The notes beneath the pieces were generated by a model that was given only the letters and a program-made list of their open reading frames with translations, did no database searches and was not told the DNA's origin. A stretch of 64,000 nucleotides of DNA, taken from the NCBI GenBank assembly GCA_003165595.1, contig PLWQ01000028.1:1-64000 (forward strand), read 5' to 3'. Both the position numbers and the translations under genes were made by a program. The DNA is from Fibrobacterota bacterium. Lineage in GTDB: Bacteria; Fibrobacterota; Chitinivibrionia; Chitinivibrionales; FEN-1185. Positions 34,997 to 42,528 of this stretch are shown piece after piece. Every line of letters begins with the position of its first letter. Position 1 is the stretch's first letter.

Positions 34997-35995
34997 ATGT
35001 TCATTGATGAAACGACCATTGAGGTAAAAGCCGGCAACGGCGGCAACGGATGTTTCGCCTACCTGCGCGAAAAGTACCGTCCCAAAGGCGGGCCGAGCGG
35101 CGGCTCGGGCGGCAAGGGCGGAAGCATTTTCCTTCAGGCCTCCCACCACCTGCGCACGCTGCAGGACCTTCAGTACCACCGCCACTACAAGGCCGACAGC
35201 GGGCAAGGCGGCAAGGGCGGCAACAAAGACGGCAAGAACGCTCCCGACATCACCGTGCTCGTTCCGCTCGGCACGGTAGTGCATGACGCAGAATCCGGCG
35301 ACATCATGTTTGATGCGCTTGACGAAAAGGACATTTTTTGCGCCGCGAAGGGCGGCAAAGGCGGCCGCGGAAACGCGGCGCTCAAGACACGTATCAACCC
35401 GCTTCCCGACCATGCGGAAAAAGGGAAAGAGGGACAGCAGAGACGCCTTCGGCTCGTGCTCAAAGTGCTGGCCGACGTGGGCCTCGTGGGCCGGCCCAAT
35501 GCGGGCAAGTCGACCTTTCTCTCCAGGGTATCTTCGGCCCGTCCCAAAGTCGCCGACTACCCGTTTACCACAACGCAACCGTATCTCGGAATCGTCCGGT
35601 GCGGCGATTACCGATCCTTTGTGATGGCCGATATTCCGGGCCTCATTGAAGGCTCGCATCTCGGCAAGGGACTCGGCATCCGGTTCCTCAAGCACATCGA
35701 GCGCACGCGGGTCCTTGCCGTTCTGGTACCGGCCGATTCCCCTGATCCCGAGGCCGAAGCGAAACTCCTGCTCGATGAGCTGAGCGCCTACAGTCCCCTG
35801 CTCACCCGGAAGCCCGTATTGTTCATCCTGTCGAAAAGCGACCTTGTCCCGGAAGGAACGCCGCCGTCACTGCCGGCCGGCTGGTGCGCCATGTCGGCGG
35901 TTCTCGGCGACGGCGTGGACGCGATCGTTTGGAAGCTCACCCGCATGATCGACGAACAGTCGCCGGGTGATGACGGCGTTGCCGAAATATCATGA
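34997..35995 (+). CDS. obgE: Obg-family GTPase, ribosome assembly
   Basis: 332 residues. Glycine-rich N-terminal Obg fold (VKAGNGGNGCFAYLREKYRPKGGPSGG...GGKGGSIFLQ), then the GTPase domain with the P-loop VGRPNAGKSTFLS, switch TTQPYLGIV and DIPGLIEG. It lacks the extra C-terminal OCT domain. Acts late in 50S assembly and links ribosome state to stress signalling. Overlaps the start of rimI. Confidence 0.95.
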   Translation: MFIDETTIEVKAGNGGNGCFAYLREKYRPKGGPSGGSGGKGGSIFLQASHHLRTLQDLQYHRHYKADSGQGGKGGNKDGKNAPDITVLVPLGTVVHDAESGDIMFDALDEKDIFCAAKGGKGGRGNAALKTRINPLPDHAEKGKEGQQRRLRLVLKVLADVGLVGRPNAGKSTFLSRVSSARPKVADYPFTTTQPYLGIVRCGDYRSFVMADIPGLIEGSHLGKGLGIRFLKHIERTRVLAVLVPADSPDPEAEAKLLLDELSAYSPLLTRKPVLFILSKSDLVPEGTPPSLPAGWCAMSAVLGDGVDAIVWKLTRMIDEQSPGDDGVAEIS

Positions 35996-36471
35996 TGAAT
36001 CTTTCGCCTGCAACGGTGCGGCCGGCGCTTCCAGGCGACCTCGGCGCCATTCTTGACATAGAAAAATCCTGCCGTACCGTGACCTGGTCGGCAGGGGCCT
36101 TTGTTGCGGAGCTTTCCGGGGAGCGCAGCATCAACCTGGTGGCGCTGGACGAAAACGGAACCCTGTGCGGTTTCGTGTTTGCAGCTCTCGCTGCGGACGA
36201 ATTGGAAATCTACACGCTTGCCGTGGACCCGAAATTCAGACGCAGAGGGTTCGCAACGCGCCTCCTGCGCGCGGCGGCGGAGGAAGCGCGCCGCCGGGGC
36301 GCGGCCTCGGTCTATCTCGAGGTGAGGTCGAAAAATCAGCCCGCGCAATCCCTCTACTTGTTTCTGGGCTTCGACATCCGCTGGATTCGCAGAAAATATT
36401 ATTCTGACGATGGAGACGACGCCATTGTCATGTCTGCGGACCTCGACACAGTTGTGCCTCTCCACTCGTGA
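35992..36471 (+). CDS. rimI: GNAT-family acetyltransferase, RimI-like
   Basis: 159 residues, ATGA overlap with obgE. GNAT core: FVFAALAADELEIYTLAVDPKFRRRGFATRLLRAAAEEARRRGA shows the RRRGFA acetyl-CoA loop and the VYLEVRSKNQPAQSLYLFLGF block, which is the RimI signature. RimI acetylates the N-terminal Ala of ribosomal protein S18. No separate TsaB domain is fused. Confidence 0.88.
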   Translation: MMNLSPATVRPALPGDLGAILDIEKSCRTVTWSAGAFVAELSGERSINLVALDENGTLCGFVFAALAADELEIYTLAVDPKFRRRGFATRLLRAAAEEARRRGAASVYLEVRSKNQPAQSLYLFLGFDIRWIRRKYYSDDGDDAIVMSADLDTVVPLHS

Positions 36472-36571
36472 AAGAACGTTACTTTGCCGGTCTGTTTTCT
36501 TCCGTGCAGCAAATAACTATATTTTTATCAGCGACCGTCCGCGGTCTCACCCGAACCCGCACGCATCAGTC

Positions 36572-37156
36572 ATGCCATTGACATTAGCAAACAAAATTAC
36601 CATCGTGCGGATATTCTGCATTCCGCTGTTTGTTCTCTGCATCATCTACTATTCTCTGGGAGTTGCCAGGGGCGATACGCACCTGGCATTGCGGTGGCTG
36701 GGCCTGGCGGTTTTTCTCGGGATATTCCTTCTCGACGCGGTGGACGGGTACCTCGCCCGTTCGCGCAGGGAAATTACGAGACTGGGCACCCTACTCGATC
36801 CGCTTGCCGACAAGGCAGCCCTGGTTTCCGCGCTCATCCTGCTGTCGGGCCATAGCGCCGAAGAGGCGTTTGTCCCGCACCTTCCCGTCTGGTTCGCATT
36901 GGTGGCGATCAGCCGCGACGTGATCCTGGTGGTCGGCGCCCTTATCATTCAGAGTGTCGCCGGCAGCGTCAGCATCCAACCGAGGATTCTCGGAAAAATC
37001 ACCACCTTCTTCCAGGGAACGGCGATACTGTGGGTGCTGATCGGTCTGCCGGGAAGGCCGCTGGTCTGGGTGCTTTGTATTACCGCGTTCTTTACCGCAG
37101 CATCAGCCGCGCAATATCTGCTTGACGGGGTGATACAGTTGGAAAGGGAGAAGTAA
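36572..37156 (+). CDS. pgsA: CDP-diacylglycerol-glycerol-3-phosphate phosphatidyltransferase
   Basis: 194 residues from the ATG at 36572. Begins LTLANKITIVRIFCIPLFV, the usual PgsA opening, and holds the CDP-alcohol transferase motif as DAVDGYLAR...GTLLDPLADK, with Asp residues at the D..DG..AR...G...D...D positions. Several membrane helices. Makes phosphatidylglycerophosphate. Preceded by rimI; the open frame to 36410 is a shadow of rimI. Confidence 0.92.
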   Translation: MPLTLANKITIVRIFCIPLFVLCIIYYSLGVARGDTHLALRWLGLAVFLGIFLLDAVDGYLARSRREITRLGTLLDPLADKAALVSALILLSGHSAEEAFVPHLPVWFALVAISRDVILVVGALIIQSVAGSVSIQPRILGKITTFFQGTAILWVLIGLPGRPLVWVLCITAFFTAASAAQYLLDGVIQLEREK

Positions 37157-37238
37157 GCCGGTGCAGCGCATGGCTCCGACTTGGCAGCAAATGCGAGCCT
37201 CGAGATCCGGGGTGGTATTCCGCGCAAGGGAGCATAAG

Positions 37239-37266
37239 AAAGGCGCCCTCACGAGAAGGCGCCTTT
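37239..37266. terminator. bidirectional terminator between pgsA and the lipoprotein gene
   Basis: AAAGGCGCC-loop of 10-GGCGCCTTT, a 9-bp perfect stem with A/T ends serving converging genes. Confidence 0.75.
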
Positions 37267-37293
37267 GCAAATAGCAATCTGCTGCGGATTTTT

Positions 37294-38187
37294 TTAGAAC
37301 TTCTTGTCCTGCTTGAAATCCTGCGACATTTCGGAGAACGGCAGCCACCTGTCCTGGCTGTGATCGGTAATAAGGGAGTCGTACGTTTTTTCCGATTTCT
37401 TTTCCCAGGTCTTCTTGCCCGGAGTTTCGATGAGCGTTTCGAAATTCTGCTTCTTGCAGGCGAACCGGTCCACAAAGATGTGGATGGTGTCGCCCAGGCA
37501 ATCCCAGGTGCCGAACGACTGGAACTCCCAGTCTTCCTTCAGGTTCTTTGCGCTCTGGCCTTTCTTGGTCTCCACGAGCATCACCTTGCCGTCTTTGTTG
37601 AACGTAAAGATCTTCTTCTCGACCGCGTTGATCGTCTTGTCGGCGTCGCTCTTTGTGGTGTTGGTGCACACCCATTCGCCGGGCAGCCTCGCCTTGAGCT
37701 CTTTGGCGCGGTCCTCGTTGAACTTGAGCGTGGGCAGCATGGCAATGGCCTTGTTGCAATTGTCTTCAATCTGGTAGATCCAGTTCTTCTTTGCAAAGGC
37801 ATCGATGACCGCCAGGGCGCTGTCGAGGCTCTTGAGCTGCATGCCAGTCAATTCCCCCCGAACCCTGGTGAGCACCGCGATCAGCGAGTCGGTAAACGGC
37901 TTGAGACGCACCGCGTTGTCCGCGTACAGCGCTTCCGATTGCGCGATAAGAATGCGGGCGGAGTCGAGCGACCTTCTGGCGAGCGTCTTGTCGTCCTTTT
38001 CCTTTGCATACGTCGCTCCGTACAGGTACTTTACGGCATCGGAAAGAGAGCTGTCCGGAACGCCCTTGGCCTTGAGCTCGTTGATGCGCCGCTGCGCGTC
38101 ATCAATTGATCGCTGGCTTACGCTGCAACCCCCGGCGAGAAGTATAACGCTTAAGGCCAAAGCAGCCAATAGTACCAGTCTTTTCAT
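37294..38187 (-). CDS. lipoprotein with DUF4398-like helical domain
   Basis: About 297 residues from the ATG at 38187 after a GGAGG site. Lipobox LLAGGCS (Cys about residue 21). N-terminal helical part (SIDDAQRRINELKAKGVPDSSLSDAVKYLYGATYAKEKDD...) resembles the DUF4398/OmpA-associated 'A..~I..A...' helical repeat; the C-terminal half (about 170-295) is an alpha/beta domain containing LPGEWVCTNTTKSD and WDCLGDTIHIFVDR, similar to lipocalin-like 'G.W' strands. Function unknown, likely outer membrane. Confidence 0.75.
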   Translation of the reverse strand: MKRLVLLAALALSVILLAGGCSVSQRSIDDAQRRINELKAKGVPDSSLSDAVKYLYGATYAKEKDDKTLARRSLDSARILIAQSEALYADNAVRLKPFTDSLIAVLTRVRGELTGMQLKSLDSALAVIDAFAKKNWIYQIEDNCNKAIAMLPTLKFNEDRAKELKARLPGEWVCTNTTKSDADKTINAVEKKIFTFNKDGKVMLVETKKGQSAKNLKEDWEFQSFGTWDCLGDTIHIFVDRFACKKQNFETLIETPGKKTWEKKSEKTYDSLITDHSQDRWLPFSEMSQDFKQDKKF

Positions 38188-38299
38188 ATGCAGTCCTCCC
38201 ACAGAAAAGCGGAAAAGTGAGCGATGCGGTGTCACGTGTATAGAAATAAGATATGTAGGCCTGGGATGTCAAGAATATTCAAACGATACAAGGTCAAAT

Positions 38300-38462
38300 A
38301 CAAAGGCAAAAGATGGGTGCCCCGCCGCTGCGCGGCGGCGGGCCTCCTTGCGAGCTCGGCCAAAAGGCCTCGGTGCCGCCTGCCGCAAAGGCCTGCGGCC
38401 GCGGTCAGGCAGCCCTGCGCTCCAGCGCACTCTGCAGTCCGCCCTGGCGCAGGGCAGAGGAG
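38300..38462 (-). repeat. dispersed structured intergenic repeat, copy B
   Basis: On the minus strand it reads GCGCTGGAGCGC, TGCCTGACC, GGCAGGCGG, ACCGAGGCC...GGCCGAGC, AAGGAGG, then a GCCGCCGCGCAGCGGCGG hairpin and CACCCATCTTTT, aligning block by block with copy A and copy C. Its head faces the head of copy C with about 160 bases between them. Confidence 0.65.
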
Positions 38463-38623
38463 AATTTCCCACAATTGTCAATGGCGTCGATTCATAGTCG
38501 GAATAGGCGAGAACAAGCTTCCCGGCCGTCTGAAAAATGCGAACTGGAAATAGTCTGGATCAGACATTCAATGGAGCTTCCATTTCCCGAACTTGCGAAA
38601 GCGAAATTGATATTTGCGGCATT

Positions 38624-38800
38624 GTCCCACTGCCGCGCGTTAGGGGCGACCGCAAGGCGCGCTGGAGCGCGATACCGCCTGACCACAGCCCGAAGGGCTC
38701 TCGTGGCAGGCGGTACCGAGGCCGATAGGCCAAGCCTGGAGGAAGAACCGACCCTTGCCATCGGTGCGATGGCAAGGGGAACGCCCAGACTTTTCTTGAT
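38624..38800 (+). repeat. dispersed structured intergenic repeat, copy C
   Basis: GCGTTAGGGGCGAC, GCGCGCTGGAGCGC, ACCGCCTG paired with CAGGCGGT around a GCCC-gaa-GGGC tip, GAGGCC-gata-GGCC, AAGCCTGGAGGAAGAACCG, a perfect CTTGCCATC/GATGGCAAG hairpin, CGCCCAGACTTTTCTT. This is the best copy for seeing the paired architecture. It ends at the stop of degP. Confidence 0.7.
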
Positions 38801-38809
38801 CTTATCTTA

Positions 38810-40399
38810 TTATTTCTCGTGTTCCCGATTCGTAAACGCCACGAACAGCGAGCTCTCGCCGCGCTTGATGAGGAGCAGCACCGGGCTGTCTTTCTTGATC
38901 GCCTTGGCGGCCCTGGCAAAATCCTTTACCGACGCAACAGGCTGCCGGTTGACTTCCTGGACAACATCGCCGGGCTGGACCCCTTCGCCCGCGGCCTGCG
39001 ACGCCTGGTCGACCTCGGTGACCACCACGCCGCTTGCGCCCTCGGGCAGGCTGTACTGCTGCCGGAGTTCGTCGGTGATGTTGCTCACGCTGAGGCCGAG
39101 CTGCTGGCCGGACTCGCCGCCGCCTTCGGCCTCCTTTTCCTTGCCCGGCGCGCCCAACTTGTTCACCGAGGCTTCGTTGCGTTCATTGAGCACTACGGTA
39201 AGCGTTACTTCTTTACCATTGCGAAAAACCACGACCGGTGTCTTTGTTCCCGGAGCGATGTTCGCTACGGTATTCTTGAGGTCGTTGGAAGTCTCCACCG
39301 GCTTGCCGTCAACCGACAGCACCACGTCGCCGCGCTTGATGCCCGCCTTGTCGGCAGGCTGGTCTTTAAAGACGTCGGCGATGAGCACGCCCTTCCTGCT
39401 GCCGAGGCCGAGCGCGCCACGCATTGCCTCGTTGATGTCCTGGATCTGCACGCCGAGCCACCCGCGGGTGACCTTGCCGTTGTAAATAATTTCTTCCATC
39501 ACGCGGCGCGCCATGCTGATGGGAATCGCCATGCCGATGCCCATGAATCCGCCCGAGGTAGTGTAGATCATGGTGTTGATGCCGATGAGCTCGCCGTCAA
39601 GATTGACAAGCGCGCCGCCGGAATTGCCCGGGTTGATCGCGGCGTCGGTCTGGATGTAGTTCTGGTACTGGGTGGGGTTTTTGTCGTCGCGCCTGCCCAG
39701 CGCGGACACAATGCCCTGCGTTACCGTGGAAGTGAGCGCAAAGGGGTTGCCGATGGCCATTACCCACTCGCCCACCCGGAGCTTGTCGGAGTCGCCGAGA
39801 TACGCAACGGTGAGGTCCTGCACCGGCCCTTTGATCTTGATAACCGCGACATCGGAGAGCGAATCAACGCCGACGATCGAGGCCTGGAACGTGCGCTTGT
39901 CGTAGGTCTTCACCTCTATTTCGTCCGCGCCGTGGACAACGTGGTAGTTAGTGAGGATGTACCCGTCTTTCGACACGATCACGCCCGAGCCGAGCCCTTG
40001 CTGGCGCCTGAGCTGCTTCTTGGGCGCCTGCTGCTGCCGTTTCTGATTCTGGTGCCCGCGCGGCACGCCGAAGAACTGGTCGAACGGTGAGCCGAATTCG
40101 TCGTCGCCGAAGAACTGGTAAAACGGATTGTTGTTGAACACCACGGTGTCCACCTGCGTGGGAATCACCGACACCACCGAGGGAATCACCTTTTCGGCTA
40201 TGTCGGCGAATATCGTTTTGAACGACTCGAACTCCGGCGTGGTCTTGATAGCGGGCTTGTCTTTTGCGCCGAAATTGATGGATCCTTTGTCGGGGCGTTT
40301 TGCATCGGCAAAGGAAAACCTGCAGTCAATGATAAAGAAACAGAAAACGACGGCAAGAAACGTGGTGACGGGAACAGATCGTTTGATGAAGGGCATCAT
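38810..40399 (-). CDS. degP: DegP/HtrA family periplasmic serine protease
   Basis: 529 residues with an N-terminal export segment (about 8-32). Trypsin-like protease core with the catalytic triad His in ILTNYHVVHGADE, Asp in DSLSDVAVIKI, Ser in DAAINPGNSGGALVN. Two PDZ domains follow (about 290-380 and 430-525), VTRGWLGVQIQDI... and a second ending SSLFVAFTNREHEK. Degrades and refolds misfolded envelope proteins. Length and two PDZ domains fit DegP/DegQ rather than DegS. Confidence 0.95.
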   Translation of the reverse strand: MMPFIKRSVPVTTFLAVVFCFFIIDCRFSFADAKRPDKGSINFGAKDKPAIKTTPEFESFKTIFADIAEKVIPSVVSVIPTQVDTVVFNNNPFYQFFGDDEFGSPFDQFFGVPRGHQNQKRQQQAPKKQLRRQQGLGSGVIVSKDGYILTNYHVVHGADEIEVKTYDKRTFQASIVGVDSLSDVAVIKIKGPVQDLTVAYLGDSDKLRVGEWVMAIGNPFALTSTVTQGIVSALGRRDDKNPTQYQNYIQTDAAINPGNSGGALVNLDGELIGINTMIYTTSGGFMGIGMAIPISMARRVMEEIIYNGKVTRGWLGVQIQDINEAMRGALGLGSRKGVLIADVFKDQPADKAGIKRGDVVLSVDGKPVETSNDLKNTVANIAPGTKTPVVVFRNGKEVTLTVVLNERNEASVNKLGAPGKEKEAEGGGESGQQLGLSVSNITDELRQQYSLPEGASGVVVTEVDQASQAAGEGVQPGDVVQEVNRQPVASVKDFARAAKAIKKDSPVLLLIKRGESSLFVAFTNREHEK

Positions 40400-40556
40400 G
40401 GCACTATTCCTTTCGTATCGTAGGGCGTCGGCGCGCCCGCGTAACCCCGGACCGCGTATGCCGCGGCGGCGCGCCGGTGCACTGATTCGCGGTCCGGCAT
40501 GAAACGCAATGAATTCGATTCTGCGGAAAAAAAATTGCGGCGCGCCCTCGACAGGC

Positions 40557-42062
40557 TTACTTTAGAACTTCCTGGTCCATGGTCTTGATATTCGAGGTGC
40601 CCCCTTCAACGAACGACTGGTCGGAAACCCGTGTGAGCACCGCGTTCTTCATGAACTCCCCCAAGGTAAGCGCGCCTGCGTTGCACATGGTGGATTTGAG
40701 TTTTGCAATGGTGACGCCGAGCACGTCGGAAAGCGAACCCACCACCGGCACATAGCCGTCGATGCCCTCCTCGAATTTGAAATCGCTCTCGCTTTCGGCG
40801 TTGTAGCGCTGCCAGTTCCGCGCGCGGTTGCTGCCCTCACCCCAGTACGGCTTGTAGAGCCTGCCGCCGATGGACACCTTGGGCGTCGGACTCTCGGTTG
40901 TCATTGCAAAATAGCGGCCCATCATCACGAAATCGGCGCCCATGGCCAGCGCGATGATGATCTGCGTGTCGTTGGCGAGTCCGCCGTCGGAACACACCGG
41001 CACATAGGTTCCCGTCTTCCTGAAATACGCGTCGCGCGCAGCCACCACGTCGGCAAGCGCCGACGCCTGGCCGCGGCCGATCCCCTTCTGCTCGCGCGTT
41101 ATGCAAATGGAGCCCCCGCCGATGCCAACCTTTACAAAATCTACTTTCGCTTCCTGCGCCAGGTAGCGGAATGCCTCCGCATCCACGACATTGCCGCCGC
41201 CTATTACCACCTTCTTCCCGAACGTCGCCCTGGTCCACCGCGCCGCATCGCACTGGAACTGGGTATACCCGTCGGATGAATCGAAGCAGAGCACGTCGGC
41301 GCCGGCCTCGATGAGCACTGGCACCCGTTGCTTGAAATCGTGCGTGTTGATACCGCATCCCACGGCTAGCCGCTTTTTCTCGTCGAGCATCTCGTAGGGG
41401 TTCTTGATATGGTCAATGTAGTCTTTCTTAAAAACCAGCGACTGCAGCCGTCCGTTTTTGTCAAGGATGGGCAGGCACTCCTTCTTCCTCTGGCGAAGCA
41501 GTTTGTTCGCCTCGTGCAACGAAATACCCACCTTACCGAACACCACGTTTTCCTTTGCCGTCATGGAGCGGGACACGGGCGCGTGGAGATTGTCTTCGAA
41601 TTCCCAGAAGTCCTTGTCGGTAAGAATTCCCAGGAATTTCCCGGTCCCGGTTCCATCGTGGGTGACCGGCATGGTGGAGTGCCCGGTCTTCCTGCTGAGG
41701 GCGACCGCCTCGGCAAGTGTGCTCTCGGGCCGCAGGTTGGAATCGCTGGGTACGAACCCGGCCTTGTGCAGCTTGACCCTCGCCACCATCTCGGCCTGAC
41801 TCTCAATGGATTGCGAGCAGTAGATAAACGCGAGCCCGCCTTTGCGCGCCAGCGCAATGGCGAGGTCCGCGCCCGATACCGCCTGCATGCTCGCAGAAAC
41901 AAACGGGATGTTGAGCGCAAAGGAGGATTTTGAGCCCCTCTTGAATTTCGCCATAGGCGCGTACAGGTCCACGTTTGCCGGAACGTTCTCGGCTTTGGTG
42001 AGCCCCGGGATAATAAGGAACTCGGAAAAAGTCCTCGAAACCTCATTGAGAATCTTTGCCAC
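40557..42062 (-). CDS. guaB: IMP dehydrogenase
   Basis: About 501 residues from a GTG at 42062 with GAGGTGA upstream; a longer open frame runs into repeat copy D and is not real. (beta/alpha)8 barrel interrupted by two CBS domains (about residues 95-215). Motifs: NIPFVSASMQAVSG, GADVLCFDSSDG, VKVGIGGGSICITREQKGIG with the catalytic Cys, and FVMMGRYFA. Catalyses IMP to XMP in guanine nucleotide synthesis. The GGSICI loop and other deviations from the classic 'GPGSICTTR' give a slightly divergent member; GMP reductase is a less likely alternative. Confidence 0.9.
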   Translation of the reverse strand: MAKILNEVSRTFSEFLIIPGLTKAENVPANVDLYAPMAKFKRGSKSSFALNIPFVSASMQAVSGADLAIALARKGGLAFIYCSQSIESQAEMVARVKLHKAGFVPSDSNLRPESTLAEAVALSRKTGHSTMPVTHDGTGTGKFLGILTDKDFWEFEDNLHAPVSRSMTAKENVVFGKVGISLHEANKLLRQRKKECLPILDKNGRLQSLVFKKDYIDHIKNPYEMLDEKKRLAVGCGINTHDFKQRVPVLIEAGADVLCFDSSDGYTQFQCDAARWTRATFGKKVVIGGGNVVDAEAFRYLAQEAKVDFVKVGIGGGSICITREQKGIGRGQASALADVVAARDAYFRKTGTYVPVCSDGGLANDTQIIIALAMGADFVMMGRYFAMTTESPTPKVSIGGRLYKPYWGEGSNRARNWQRYNAESESDFKFEEGIDGYVPVVGSLSDVLGVTIAKLKSTMCNAGALTLGEFMKNAVLTRVSDQSFVEGGTSNIKTMDQEVLK

Positions 42063-42191
42063 AGTCACCTCGCTTTTCGCATAACAAAAATGCACTCCGG
42101 CGATCCCGGCAGTGCATGGTATGGTCGAACGGTTTCCATGCTTAAAAATACATTTGGTGGGAGGCGGGAATGCAATACCATAAGATTCAAG

Positions 42192-42392
42192 AGAAGAACC
42201 TGGGCGCCTGCCCTGGGCACCGGTTCTCCTTCCAGCTCGGCTACTCGCCTCGTTGCCGGTCCGCCCTACGCCGGTAGAGACGCAGCACGCTGCGTTTCTG
42301 CCGGCCGGGTGGGCCGGCAATGTGCTTTGGCACACTTCCAGTCGCCCCTGGCGCAAGAAATATTTGGTGCGTTGGGGCGCCCAGATTCTTCT
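42192..42392 (-). repeat. dispersed structured intergenic repeat, copy D, with terminal inverted repeats
   Basis: The most complete copy: 201 bp bounded by 17-bp inverted repeats with one mismatch, AGAAGAACCTGGGCGCC at the left and GGCGCCCAGATTCTTCT at the right. Internally (minus strand) it has GCGCCAGGGGCGACTGGA, TTGCCGGCC, TAGGGCGGACCGGCAACGAG, GCCGAGCTGGAAGGAGAACC and GCCCAGGGC, closely matching copy A. No clear target duplication. The rest of 42063-42528 has no gene. Confidence 0.7.
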
Positions 42393-42528
42393 CTATCTTC
42401 TATTGGGAGAATTCCTCAAAGACTTCTTCAATCATTTTCCAAGACATATTGTTGGTTTGAGGCCCGACATTTCCCTATATTACTGGCTGGAACTGACCGG
42501 ACTATCCATACTCAAAAAAGGGGGAGGT

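Noticed and set aside
38224-38553. ORFs in the gap between the lipoprotein and degP
   Set aside because: Contained in repeat copies B and C; no ribosome site or protein-like sequence.
42063-42528. N-terminal extensions of guaB and of the GH2-like gene
   Set aside because: Both extensions run through repeat copy D; better starts with ribosome sites lie inside.
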